The notes under the pieces: generated by a model | The model's input: only the letters and a program-made list of their open reading frames with translations | Told to the model about the DNA's origin: nothing | The model's database searches: none | NCBI GenBank assembly: GCA_017893485.1 | Contig: CM030360.1 | Coordinates: 148,905,249 to 148,969,248, forward strand | Source of the DNA: Hemerocallis citrina | Lineage: Eukaryota > Streptophyta > Magnoliopsida > Asparagales > Asphodelaceae | Direction: 5' to 3' | Length of the DNA: 64,000 nucleotides | Position numbers and translations under genes: made by a program | Shown here: positions 47,177 through 58,326 of the stretch, in pieces | Numbering within the stretch: the first letter of the stretch is position 1 | Layout of the letters: each line of letters opens with the position of its first letter

Positions 47177-48554
47177 CTTTAATTATTTTATAAAGTCCCT
47201 TTTTCTTCAAATGAACATAAGCCTTTCTTTTTAAGCCCAAATCTAAATTATTTGTAAAACTATTATTTTGGCCCATTAATTAAAACCCATGAGTTATTTC
47301 TATTTTAATTACAACTTGTAATGTAGAACATCTTTTAAAGATTATTTTTATAGAAAATATAATGTACAACTTTTTTAAATGGATGACTAATGCATGCACG
47401 TAGATTGCATGTACGCGTGCAAAGCACACCATTGTGGCCGGTTTTGAGTATGGAGGGAAATGAAAAAAAATGAGTGGAGTCATGGGTGGTGGTTGCTTGA
47501 TCATGGTTGGTTACTACAACTCCCCCTTGAATCCTAGCCTTTTATTTCTAACTCCTAGTTTGTTCCTAGCCTTTCATTTACTCCAATTTTTAGTATAAAT
47601 ACCCCCCCTAGCCTAGTTATTTTTGTACTCTTTATTTCTTCAAACCTATATACATTTGTTAGTAGTGATTTATTAGTAGTAAGTGAGATAAAGGATTGAG
47701 AGTTGTGTGTGAGGGAGTTGTGCTTGCATCCAAAGGAAGGCCGGCATCTAGGAAGCTCTCGGTTGGCATCTTTGAAGGTCGGTACGCGCATCAAGGAGGA
47801 GGAGGAACGCTCTTTTGGCAAGGACTTTTGTTTAGGAGGTGTTGCAATTTGATTTCTCTCCAAATTAAGGTGGGTTATTTTCCATATTTCTAATTAGATA
47901 TCATGCTAAGGTGGGTTATTTTCCATGTTTCTAATTAGATAGCATGCTAAAATTGAATTGAAATGATAATGCATGAAAAAGATTAATAGGAGTACATTTA
48001 ATTGGAAAAATGGCTTATTAGTTGATTGGAATGTTGCTAAATAGATTGTATGTGATTCCATCATCAAACTTGAGTTGTGTGTGAATTATTTATAGCTATG
48101 GATTGCTTGAAGTAAAATTTGCTATTAGCATCAAAATTAAATGCAAATGTTAGTAGATGAAAGTGTTGTCTTATGTGCTTAGATGGACTTTTGTGATAAT
48201 GTTTATAATGGATGACTTAAAATATAATTTTTGGGTTCGAAAAAAGGAATATAAACAGGGAATTGATATAGGGAATATTGATGTTAAATTGGATAAGAAA
48301 TGTCGAAAAAAGAAATGTGGTAGTAGTAACATACAATTTAAACTAATTGTATGCAAAATATGTGTTTAATTACTGGAAAAATTATTTTTAAATTACTGGA
48401 GTATCAATTATTATTGGAATGACTATTCTTGAGATTTACAGTAGATTTTAGTGAAAGCAAAACTCGAATGAGAACTTTTGAAACATCGAAATGTTCTATT
48501 AAACGGCGAATTGATTTAAATAAAATGCAAGTTGTATTCAAGACAACTTGAGCC

Positions 48555-48640
48555 TATAGCTCAAGTGGTCGGGAGGCTCCTAAATGCTACAGTGTGCGGT
48601 TTGAGTTCTCACAGGACGATGGTTCGATCCTTGATAACAC
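48555..48640 (+). other. tRNA-like pol III promoter pair, first
   Basis: TAGCTCAAGTGGTCGGG (48557-48573) resembles an A box and GGTTCGATCC (48621-48630) a B box. The spacing is typical of tRNA genes and tRNA-derived SINEs. The arms do not form a proper acceptor stem, so it is not a normal tRNA. Confidence 0.5.
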
Positions 48641-48721
48641 CATATTTTTGTTGTGCATTTAACAAATTAATCAAGCTTCAGCCGAGAGCATTTAAGACTC
48701 TTAATCCCCTTTATAACGAAC

Positions 48722-48797
48722 GGCGTGAGTGGCCTAGTGGTCAGAGCGTGCGGCTTGTTTCCCTGTGGTTGCCGGTTCGAATCCTGGTCTCAGCCAG
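48722..48797 (+). other. tRNA-like pol III promoter pair, second
   Basis: TGGCCTAGTGGTCAGAGC (48730-48747) is a good A box and GGTTCGAATCC (48774-48784) a perfect B box, with CCGG/CCTGG forming a T-arm-like stem. The acceptor ends (GGCGTGA and TCTCAGCC) do not pair well. It could be a decayed tRNA or a SINE head inside the LTR. Confidence 0.5.
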
Positions 48798-51700
48798 TAT
48801 TAAACTTTTTGGGAAAAGTGTTTTTTTTGATGGTTTTTGATGTCTAAAAATTATGAAAAAAAATACTATTATTATTCTAAAATTATGTGTGACTTATGAA
48901 AAATAAATTGGGAGTTATTGAAATAAAATAGAGTATATTTTGAGAACAAAAGTGTAGTTAGAACTATGGTTCTACACTTATATTTTTGTGAAAGTTGTGT
49001 TTTGAAAAAGGACTTGAAATAAAGTGCTAGAAAAGGAAATATAACAAAGAAAGAAAATATGTGAAGTGAAGTGGTGTGAATTATTCTTAGTGAAGAATAA
49101 TGTGACAATAATGAATTGTGAATATTCATCTTGACCTTATAATTGGTGATATGATTTTTAATGTGGAAATAAATATTTGATAAAATACATGATGAGTAAT
49201 TGAACTCCATGTATGGTTATTGACTCATGAATAATTTAGAAATCATGTGATTGGAAAAGAGAAATGTTATTGAGTATGAAAAACTCAAACATGTGAATTT
49301 TGTGAAATGAAATTGAAAATTAGGCTGTAGCCAAAACTCACACCGGCAAGTGAAAGTGATGAATAAATTATGATTATTGACATTGAAAAGACCAGTTTGG
49401 GTCATTGTGAAATGAAAGAAATAAGACCGGTAGTAGTAAGAGGGCTAACTCTAAGAGATTGATTTTGTTCATGATTTCATTAAATTTAAGGATTTAGTAC
49501 ATAGTGAAGAGGTGATGAAAGTGAGAGAAAAACACAAGTATGAGGGCCTCGAGTCTACGATGTGAGAGTGATTCACAGAATGCATGCTTGATGCGTCAGG
49601 ACATGGCGTGGGCACTACTCCAGAATTATCGGGATCTTGGCGATGCTTGTGGGATGTTTGGTGACTACAAGAGGCTCGTGTGCCATGAAGGAGGCTGAAT
49701 TGCCACAGAATGCATACTTGATGCGTCAGGACATGGCGTGGAATTCCCCTCCAGGTTTTCTCTACACGAGCTTGTACTCATAGATCATCTAGGATACTTA
49801 CTGTAGTTACAGTAATAGATTAAGTCATGACGAGGGATTGAACCCTACAAGATGAAGAACGATTAAGAGGCTTGCCCTCGGACCTATGTAGTATGGGATG
49901 CATAGAACAAGTGTGCATTAGTGTCATATAATATAAATAATTGCATTAAGGACTAAGTGCACAGTCACAACACGACATCAATAGGGTATTCCCCTTAGTT
50001 TGATATGTGACAAGTTTGTGTTTGTTAAATATGGAAAATCAGTTATACTATTTCCGGCATAGAGAGGATGGCCGTGTATAATGTTCATCGGTTGAATAAA
50101 CTGACGTACCCACAGTTTTGTATGCAGGATAAATGACATGATAAAGATTAAAGAAGAACAGATGCTTAGAGATTATTCAAATGTTGATGTACTTTTATTT
50201 AAATGCTGTAAATTTGCTTCCGCTATAAAATGTAAAGTGTAAAGTTTTCATGTAACACTGATGTAAAGTGAAAAGTTTTAAATTCCTTATAAAATTGTAC
50301 GAAAGAAGTGTAAAGATCCTGTGGAATCTCGAATTCAGTTGTATTTTGGAATTCGGGACATTACAATAATAGTCAATAAAACCAAATCAAAACTACTTGA
50401 ATTTATAAAAATACCAATTTGTTGATTTCTTTCAATTAAAACATGAATTGTGCATAATATCAAAATAGAGTTTCTTAATAATCAATTATTCATTGAAATA
50501 GCTTCGTATTCAGGTTCAAACCACTTCAATACCAAAATAGGTCGAGATATAGTCAAATTCTTCGAAAATACATAAAACTCAATTTCTTCAAAACTCACAA
50601 CATAAGGTTTTCATGAAAAATATTGTGCATGTTCATGCACCAAAGAACTTCACAATCCATCAATTAAAATAAAACATATTCAGAATTAAATCGTAGGGTT
50701 TACGAAATCCAAATGCAATCAAACCTTTTGCCAAAATCTCAAAATCCCCAATTTGGTTATACTACATCAAACCCCAAATCAATTTCCACAATTTAATTCT
50801 CAAGACTTAATCTCTTGATTCATTAGCCCTTCCCAAGGTTCCTCAAACTTAATCACCATGATTAACTCATGATCATAAACAAATTTAACATTACCGTATC
50901 AATTGCATTCAACGATTACTCAAGGGTAATAAAAATCTCATCTTTTTTCAATCTATGCATGACAATCACCATACTCAATCAAGTCAACATCTATCCCCAA
51001 GAAATAACCTACCCATGATCCATAATAGGTCGTTCAACATTTTCAAATCATCCACATCAAATTCTACTCATAAATAATTAAGGTTTTCACAAAAATCCAG
51101 TTCTTGACCATCAATCCAACATCTATATTAATACCTAAACCCTAGCATGATTTCTTGGAGATGAAACACCACATACATCATTCAAAGGAAAAAACAAAAC
51201 AAATATATCACTCACCCTGTTGAAGAGATCGAACGAAGATGAATAGAAAAATAAGAAAAGCTCATCCTTCGCAAGAAATCCAAGATCTCCTCCTTTGAAC
51301 TCCAAAATAATAAGAAATAAGAAATCTCCTGTGCTGTACAGCAAAAGATGACTGCACAAAACCCTATATAGTCCGGGATTTAAGATTCTAGGGTTTTAGA
51401 AAATATTTGCAAAATACTCCTTTTAAAATATCGCTTCACATAATTAGATCTTTTATTGGAATTTAGTTAAAACCCAATTTAATCAAGTTCAAAAATCAAA
51501 AGATCCCCTCCAGCATCAGCCGGCTCTGTAGGAAAATCCAGAAAAATAGTTTTGCACTATCACCTCTTAAAATAGCAAATTTTGTGAAAAGATCATCTTT
51601 TATCAAAACCTGTAAAATAAATTGAATATGTTAAAACAAAAGGTAAACTCGTTACACCTGAATTTACTAGACATTAAATCTAGCCTAAAAATATGAAAAT

Positions 51701-51982
51701 CTGGAGTTTTCACCCCACTGGTAATTTTGCGCAAAAGTCCTTCTTTTTGAAATATTTGCAAATAAGTCCAATAATTATCAGAAAAATCCCGAATAATACC
51801 AAATAATAAATAATGAGTTTTCCCAAAATAATTTTTGGCTTTAAGCTTTCAAAGACAACATTCGCACGTGTTTTGCACATATAAAAGATAAATTTCTAAA
51901 TGAACATTTATTCAATCACCAAAAATCATTTTAATTCATTTTCTAATCTCAAAAATAGTATTTAAGAATACAGGGTACTACA

Positions 51983-52500
51983 GCGGCGAAGGATAGGTCG
52001 GTGAAAACCAGAGCTCTCCCAACAAAAATAGAGCATCACGAAAACTTCGAAACAAGGCATAGCTCGGCGAGAAATTGCGAGCTCCATAGCTCGGCGAAGC
52101 ATCGACCTCCATAGCTCAGCGAGGAATTGCGAGCCCCATAGCTCAGCGAAGCGAAAGAGTTCATAGCTCGGTGACCAATCTTGCATAACTTGACAATGTC
52201 GAAAACAATCTCGACGAAGGCTCAAGTCGCCCAAACGGGGGTCGCCAAGTCGTAGCTCACCCCAAAGCTCCTAGCTTGATGCTGTGGTAGCTTGACGAGG
52301 GCAAAAAACCTTAGTTGGAGTAGGAACAGAAGCCCATAGCTCGGTAAAATTGTCGACCAAGCTAAAGGGTCCCCATAGCAATTCCTAACCCTTGGATCCC
52401 TCCAAAATTCGAGCTCAAGTGTGATGAGCGGCTCAGATGCATCCACATCGCCCTTCGTCTTTCTCGCTACTCTGCTCTCCTTATTTGCCGTCTGATCTCC
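51983..52500 (+). repeat. CATAGCTCGGCGA-type interspersed repeats of the Tat-like element
   Basis: Repeated CCATAGCTCRGCGAAGC / GAAATTGCGAGC motifs spaced 25-45 bp, continuing the array cut at 45402. There is no gene. Confidence 0.7.
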
Positions 52501-52840
52501 CTCAGCACTCGAGCCAGGGCGTGATCAACGCTCCAGATCGAGCCACGTCGCCTACTCAGCAGATCCTCACATCACAGCCGCCCAAGTGCATCAGCAGGCG
52601 AGCCAGTAGCTGATCAACATCCTGGTCTTGCCAAAATTCGTGCCACATCGCTAAGAATTACAGCAACCTCATCACAGCCGCCCAAGTGCATCAGCGGGCG
52701 AGCCAGTATCTGATCAATGATCCTGATCGCGCCAAAATTCGTGCCACATTGCTAAGAATTACAGCGACCTCATCTTAGAGACCCAAGTGTATCAGCACGC
52801 GAGTCGCCCTGATCGACGACTCAGATCGCGTCAAAAAGCG
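52501..52840 (+). repeat. tandem repeat of about 100 bp, three copies
   Basis: CCCAAGTGYATCAGCRSGCG recurs at 52581, 52681 and 52782. Between copies lie CCAAAATTCGTGCCACATYG and CTAAGAATTACAGC. The last copy is partial. Confidence 0.85.
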
Positions 52841-53222
52841 TGTGTAACTCTGATTATTCATAAAAACCCCGAAAAATCATTTTAAAATTCGAAAATTAAT
52901 TTAAAAATCCAAAAATAATTATTTAAATTCCGAAAATTCGTTAAAATTTTTCAAAAAATAATTAAAATTGGATTTATTAATTATAAAATTCGAAAAGGTG
53001 ATTTTAAAATTGGGGAAATTATTGGAAAATTACAGAAAAAATCAGAAAAGTTTAGAAAAATATAGAAGAATCTATTAAGATATTCACTACCTTCAGAAGC
53101 CACAGATCAATTCCCGGTATCTCCAAAACACCCTGACGGCTAAGATTATACTCCAGAGTCCAAAGTAAGATGTATTACTCCCCGAAAGCCAAGAAAATTG
53201 TCATTCGGGAGTGGGGGGCTTG
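52841..53222 (+). other. AT-rich 3' untranslated region and purine tract of the Tat-like element
   Basis: Repeated AAATTCGAAAATTA-type sequence (52870-53060), then GGGAGTGGGGGGCTTG touching the 3' LTR, a clear polypurine tract. Confidence 0.7.
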
Positions 53223-53873
53223 TGGTGATGGTAAAAATTGCAGCAAATTAGGGTCGTATGATTCCAATACAGATCTGAAAGCTTCTACAGGCAGATTAAT
53301 CATAACGGGCCTCCTTTACAGGTCTGGGCCTTCTCCAGACCTCTCTACATGACATGGGCTTCTTTCAAGTCCATATAAAGTGACAGACTAGGCCCACTAG
53401 GAGAACATCCAGTCCATGTAGACTAGGAGTCAAATCTCTTACCCCCTATCAAGAGAACTTATCTCTTGAGAGGGAGAAACATAAAGGAGATAAGGAATTC
53501 ATATCTATCCAACGGAACTAGATCGATCTCTTGATATGTTTTTCAGGCCTATAAATACCCTCCCCCCTCCACAGTCAGAGGGTAATGAACAATTTGCCAG
53601 TTTCTCTCTCAACTCTCTTTCACTTTCTGGTTCTGACTTGAGCATCGGAGGGTCTGTCGCCGGGACCACCCCCCAGTGTTTCAGGATTTTTGCAGGTCCA
53701 TCGGCCGCGTCAACAACCGTCAGATTCAGATCATGGTGGTCAATCAACGATCCAGATTCAACCTCAGGAGCTTTAACCGCATTTCACGGCAAAGGTCAAA
53801 GGTCCGATTTTTAGTAGTTTCCATTAAATAAGAATTTTATCTGTTTGCTCCCACACCAAAATAAGCAGCAACA
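53223..53873 (+). repeat. Tat-like Gypsy 3' LTR
   Basis: It begins TGGTGATGGTAAAAATTG and ends AATAAGCAGCAACA, followed by the ACAAC target duplication. It differs from the 5' LTR at many positions plus an indel of about 40 bp (TCCACAGTCAGAGGGTAATG, near 53570). This indicates an old insertion, provided the LTRs have not recombined. Confidence 0.85.
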
Positions 53874-53878
53874 ACAAC

Positions 53879-54224
53879 CTCTCCCATACCTTGAATTGAA
53901 CTTGTACAAGGATGAGACCAATATTAATGCGGTCATAGTATGCTCTTAACCACTCGCATCCCTTTCAGTCTGCTTGCAGATTCGTTTGATGTCATTGGCT
54001 TGTGTTGTCGGATCATATCCACCTGTGTCGCATTCCCAAGGATAACTTTGTTTCTTTATGGAACTTTGTGAATCACGGTATGCCGAACATGACCACGATG
54101 TTGGTGGTCTGCTGTTAAAGGTAGGGTTGCAAGGGCCATCTCACTTTTGTGCCCTAGAGGGAGCATGTGCTAGGGTAGGATCTTGGAGAGACCATACAAG
54201 GTGTTGTTAAATCTAAAATACGAA
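53879..54224 (+). pseudogene. SOT: sulfotransferase gene remnant, piece 2
   Basis: This picks up where piece 1 ends, with a frame change: LPYLELNLYKDE (53880-53915), LLTTRIPFSLLADSFDVIG (53953-54000, the usual LLATHIPYSLLP block), and CRIPKDNFVSLWNFVNHGMP (54027-54085). The last is the 3'-phosphate-binding motif, normally YxxRNPKDxxVSxxHF. Further on, REHVLG and RILERPYKVL (about 54158-54210) match the FWEHVLGYW...RPHKVLFLKYE region. Several single-base frameshifts and a stop break it. It ends at 54224 in LKYE, where a 306-bp insertion starts. Confidence 0.85.
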
Positions 54225-54530
54225 ATTAGGGTTTACTTCAAGAACAAAAGTTTAGAAATTAGGGTTTACTTCAAGAACAAAAGTTGACGGCCATTATTTT
54301 GCTTAAAGCATAATTTCCTAGATATATGAGATACATACCAGCTTTGAGATGGCATATATAGCACAATACTGACTTATCGGGTAAGCCACCTCATAGCGGG
54401 TAAACCAGCTATTCGGCCCACTAGCCAATGATCTAACATTCATGATGATACATGTATATTTCTATACAACTTAATTATACAATTATATGGAAATATATAA
54501 ATCTATATCTATAGCATCAACATGTTTGTT
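54225..54530. mobile_element. 306-bp insertion flanked by 13-bp direct repeats
   Basis: TCTAAAATACGAA (54212-54224) and TCTAAAGTACGAA (54531-54543) flank it, matching at 12 of 13. Removing the insert and one copy restores KVL-LKYEEL of the sulfotransferase. Inside is a 34-bp tandem duplication (AAATTAGGGTTTACTTCAAG..., 54223-54290). No poly(A) or inverted ends are obvious, so the element class is unknown. Confidence 0.6.
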
Positions 54531-54805
54531 TCTAAAGTACGAAGAGTTGATGGGGAACCCAGTAGGAGAACTGACAATGGCAGAGTTTATGGGGTGTGGG
54601 TTTAGGGAAGATGAAGTGAAGAGCGGAGAGGTGATCCAAGGGATAGTGAGGTTGTTTGGTTTCAGGAGGTTGAGTAGTATGGAAGTGAACAATGGGGGAA
54701 AATGGGAGACTATGGGGTAGTAAGAGTACGCAACTTACAATGTTTTTCAGGAAAGGTGTGGTTGGGGATTGGGTGAACTTTCTTAGCTCGGACATGGCTA
54801 GTAAG
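54531..54805 (+). pseudogene. SOT: sulfotransferase gene remnant, piece 3
   Basis: The frame reads LKYEELMGNPVGELTMAEFM, GCGFREDEVKSGEVIQGIVR and LFGFRRLSSMEVNNGGKWET, the standard C-terminal third of plant sulfotransferases. After a frame change it gives FFRKGVVGDWVNFLSSDMAS (54742-54805), the RKGxxGDW motif that closes over PAPS. A stop cluster (TAG TAA, 54718-54723) precedes this motif. It is interrupted after DMAS by a hAT element. Confidence 0.9.
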
Positions 54806-57800
54806 TAGGAATGGCAACTGGGCCGGGTCAACCGGCGACCCACCCGCAACCCGGCCCACCAATCCGGCCCGTTAAATTGCTTCGCGGGTTCGGGTCGAAC
54901 CCAGTGAACAGTACCGGGTCGACCCGGGTCGCAATTTTCGTGAATCGAATTCGCGAAACCCGGCCCACGAACCCGGTCCAACCCGTGAATTTGACCCACC
55001 AACCCGCGGGTCGACCCGCGGGTTTCGACCCGTGACGGGTCAACCGTTTACCCGCAGGTCGAACGGTCGAAAATCACACCATTGCTGCTGCTGGCCTTGT
55101 GCGCTCTGTCCCAGAGCCGTTGTAAACGGCTCAAAGTGCCGTTTGGTTTTTTTTTTTTTCCCACTTATTTAGCCTATTAATATCCCCCCAAAATTTCATA
55201 AAAAATCACACCTCACTCTCTTACTCTCTCTACTATTATACATCATTTGTAAAGAATTTTTGAACAATTGTAGTATTCATCAAACTAGTGTACAATGAGG
55301 CATATACACGATCAAATTTTGGTCGTATCGGAAACAAAATTCAACGTCTTCAACTCTCTTCAACCCTCGTCAAATCGACTACAACCTCTTCTCAACTCTT
55401 CAATTGCGGAATCGGCAAAGCGCTCCTCCATCTTTTCTATTCTATTCTTATTTTAACGGTTTTTTTTCATACGCATATTCCACGGTGAACGGTATCAAAA
55501 TATCTCTATCTCTCTCGTTAATTTTTTGTTTGCGTTATAGTTAATATTATTGTTCGTTTTTTTGAACTTCTCTATCTCAACCCTCTTGTTTTTTAGATTT
55601 TTTTTTTGTATAATTCACCGCTCCTACATTGTATATTTTTTTTTACATACTTTACTTTAGCACATTACTACATTATGTCTAGATCACGTGGTAGCGGTCG
55701 TAGCGGACAAGATTCCTCCTCCTCTTCACGTAGGCCACCAATTGTCCCAACTAGTGAGCCCGCCCAAGATTACATTGATCCTACTATGGAACAATGGGTT
55801 ACATACGAAATGGATGTTGTAGGTGACATACAATTAGAAGAAGAAGAACAACAACAACAAACCGAAACCACACAACCCCGTAGTAGTAGGAAAAGTAGAG
55901 GAGAAACTAGCGATTGGCATAAGTTTTATGATTATATTCCGGACGAACATACTCCGGGTATAGGTTTGAAAGTGTGTAAAACATGTAGTAAAACATACAA
56001 ATTCAAGAGGGGTGACGGCACCGGTACAATTAGTAGGCACATACAACATAATCATAAAGAACTTCTTGATCAAATACAAGGCCAATAAAAAATCAACCCT
56101 AGGACCGGTCAAGTAGATAGCCACCCTTATGATCCCAAACTTGTTCGTCGGAAAATGGTCCGATTAGTCATTAGGGAAGAGTTGCCATTTTCCTATCCCG
56201 AGAGTAGGAACTTGAAAAATTTTAATCAAATGGCCTTAAACCCTTATTTTAAAAGAATTCCGAGAAATACTTGCAAATCGGATTGTTTTAAAGTGTACAT
56301 GGAAATGAAGGACGCTTTGATTGCAATTTTATGGAGTTTAACTTGTAGGATTAGTTTAACTTCGGATTGTTGGACGGGTGTCAACAATATTCCAACGATG
56401 GGAATAACGTGTCATTGGATCGACAATGATCGGATTCTTCAAAAAAGAATCATATCACTTGCGTCGTTGCCGTATCCCCATAGTGGCGCTAAAATAGCAA
56501 ACTATATTATAAAAATTTATGATATTTTTCATGTTCGCGATAAAATTATGGCTATTAGTTTTGATCATGCATCTAACAACAATGTAGCAATTACTACTTT
56601 AAAATTTGTATTAAACCCTCCATCTGACAATATTTTTCATGTTAGATGTACATGTCATATTATAAATTTATGTGTTCAAGATGCATTAAGAATAGCTGAT
56701 CCATATATACAGAAAATTAGAAATTGTGTACATTTTATTGCATTAAGTCCAAGCATTTTACAAGAATGGAAAGCTTGGTGTAGGGTTAGAAATGTTCCTT
56801 TTAGAAAATTTCCAAAGGATTTTAGACACCGATGGAATTCTACTTTTGATTTACTAAATGTTGTCATCGATTATAAGGCAGTTGTAAATGATTTTTGTAT
56901 CGCAAAAAATATGCACAATTTTGAAATGACTCTCAACGATTAGTTTTTTGCCGAATCTTTGTTGAAATTTTTAGAACCTTTTAAAACCGCAATTTTAAAG
57001 TTTTCAAAAACATATGAATCTACTTCTAGTAGCATTTTTATTGAATTAGTTAGCATGATGCAAATATTTAACAAAATATTAAATGATCCCTATATTAGTG
57101 ACATTGTAGTACCTGCATTTCAAAAAATTTTGAAGTATTATTTTCCTCCTCCTATGTTGATTTGTGTTGCTACTGTTATGGATCCCCGTATCAAATTAGA
57201 AGGTACGAAGAATTTGATACAAATATTTTTTGGATATTTAGAGGATAATGTAGAATTAACAACTGATTGCGCTACTTTTTTAGTTCAGTTTGAATATACT
57301 TTAAATAACTTGTATGATTATTATGATAGACGTTTTGCTTCTAGTAGTACAACTTCTGTAGTGAGTTCTTCTTCTGGTAGTTCTAAAGGTAAGGGTAAAA
57401 GTAGAATTGGTGATAGAACATTTAGTTTACTTGAACAAATTCAATCTAAAAAGCCTAGGACTAATCAACCAAATGAATTAAATTGGTATAACAAACAGGA
57501 TACTGAGCCTACTCTTTCTCCACTAGATATTTTACAATGGTGGAAAGAACATGAACACACTTTTAGTATTCTATCAATTATGGCTAAAGATTTGCTAACT
57601 CCTCCTGTCTCTACAGTTGCTTCTGAGAGTGCATTTTCTACAAGCGGCAGGGTTCTATCTGATTACAGGAATCGGTTGAAGCCCGAGGCGTTAGAGATGC
57701 TCATTTGCTCAGAAGACTGGCTGAAGGCTGAAGATAGGACGCAAGAGAAAGCACTATCAAGTTCAACAAGTGGGAGCGACTCGCCCGAAGAAGAAGAAGA

Positions 57801-58318
57801 ACAACAACAACAATAGCTTTGCTTGTTATGTCAAATTAGAAAACTTGTACTCAATTAAGTTTGTATATAACAAATATGTTATTGTATAAAACTTATTTGT
57901 GAATTGAATTCTTCATTTCGTTATAAATTGTTAAAATTGTATAACTTAAATTCATATGAATAATATTTCAAAATTTGTTGTCAATTTCACTCTTTCAATC
58001 TTATTATTATTATTATGATTTTTATTGTTTATTAGTATTATTACTTACTTAGTATTATAATTATAATTATTATTTTAATTTAAGCTTCCAAAAAAAAAAT
58101 ATTACTATTATTAAATGTGCCAACCCGCGGGTCGACCCGGTCCAACCCGGGTTGAACCCTAAAGGGTTCACGGGTTGGGCGGGCCACCCAAACGAAAAAT
58201 AGACCCGGCCCGTCCCGGCCCGGATATGAGCGCAACCCGGCCCGGACCGGTCAAGCGAACATGCCAACCCTTACGGGTTGGGCCCGGCCCGGCCCACTCG
58301 ACCCGTTCGCCACCCCTA
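54806..58318 (+). mobile_element. hAT transposon with near-intact transposase (3.5 kb)
   Basis: The terminal inverted repeats are TAGGAATGGCAACTGGGCC and, inverted on the right, TAGGGGTGGCGAACGGGTC. The target duplication CTAGTAAG is exact (54798-54805 and 58319-58326). Both subterminal regions (54816-55060 and 58120-58315) are unusually GC-rich for this locus and packed with CCCGGCCC and GGGTCGACCCGCGGGT-type palindromes, candidate transposase binding sites. It carries a transposase frame (55675-57816) with two in-frame stops. Confidence 0.95.
55675..57816 (+). pseudogene. hAT transposase, one frame with two premature stops
   Basis: A single 714-codon frame runs from ATG 55675 to TAG 57814-57816, broken only by TAA at 56086-56088 and TAG at 56941-56943, with no frameshift. 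Order: a serine- and glutamine-rich N-terminus; a BED zinc finger (WHKFYDYIPDE, KVCKTCSKTYKF, then ISRHIQHNHKE: CxxC and H...H); the catalytic RNase H-like core with LTSDCWTG and ISFDHASNN carrying the aspartates; an hAT insertion domain with CTCHIINLCVQDAL and RHRWNSTFDLL; and the C-terminal dimerisation domain (WWKEHEHTFSILSIMAKDLL, then TVASESAFSTSGRVLSDYRN, RLKPEALEMLICSEDWL). The second stop lies in D-stop-FFAESL, where a tryptophan is usual, so TGG to TAG is likely. This start was chosen because the domain pattern begins with MSRSRGSGRSGQ; an ATG 69 bp upstream is in frame. Confidence 0.92.
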
Positions 58319-58326
58319 CTAGTAAG

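Larger units (their letters stand above)
47002..50365 (+). mobile_element. giant solo LTR-2 (3.36 kb), nested in LTR-1
   Basis: It begins TGTAATACCCCGATTTTC and ends ATTCGGGACATTACA, with an exact ATAAT target duplication (46997-47001 and 50366-50370). It carries CGCACGTATTGTGCATGTG near its start (47042), (GT)n at about 47124-47174, and a TATA-like TATAAATACCC (47595). Two tRNA-like promoter pairs lie at 48540-48800, and an ACGAGGGATTGAACC block at 49829. It has no coding region, so it is a solo LTR left by recombination or a non-coding element. Confidence 0.88.
45403..51982 (-). mobile_element. giant solo LTR-1 (about 3.2 kb, minus orientation), split by LTR-2
   Basis: The plus strand starts TGTAGCACCCCGAATTTC and ends AATACAGGGTACTACA. 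Flanking pentamers are ACGGC (45398-45402) and GCGGC (51983-51987), one mismatch. It belongs to the same family as LTR-2 but in opposite orientation: the CGCACGTGTTTTGCACATAT block lies near its right end (51870), and the GGGTTTAATCTC/ATAGGTCCGGTGCAAG region (45975-46015) is the reverse of the LTR-2 sequence at 49828-49890. Repeats of a GATAATTTCGGAG type occur at 46090-46310. No internal genes are associated with it. Confidence 0.85.
37461..53873 (+). mobile_element. Tat-like Gypsy retrotransposon, non-autonomous, 16.4 kb with nested insertions
   Basis: The LTRs at 37461-38075 and 53223-53873 are clearly homologous throughout. A primer site (TGGTGCCGTCTGTGGGAA) follows the 5' LTR and a purine tract (GGGAGTGGGGGGCTTG) precedes the 3' LTR. 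The target duplication ACAAC lies at 35421-35425 (left of the Copia element) and 53874-53878. Internally it has gag and protease pseudogenes, no visible reverse transcriptase or integrase, long tandem arrays, and two nested solo LTRs (45403-51982). Primer site, gag type and tandem arrays point to the Tat lineage of Ty3/Gypsy. Removing it with the Copia element rejoins the sulfotransferase gene. Confidence 0.88.

Noticed and set aside
48722..48797. Functional tRNA gene
   Set aside because: A and B boxes are good, but the acceptor and anticodon stems do not form convincingly.
53877..54090. Minus-strand reading VSSLYKFNSRYGRG, resembling the chromovirus integrase VSDRDPKFNSRYWEG block
   Set aside because: The plus strand gives a longer, collinear sulfotransferase match (LLTTRIPFSLLADS, PKDNFVSLWNF) that continues piece 1. 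The minus-strand resemblance is short and isolated.
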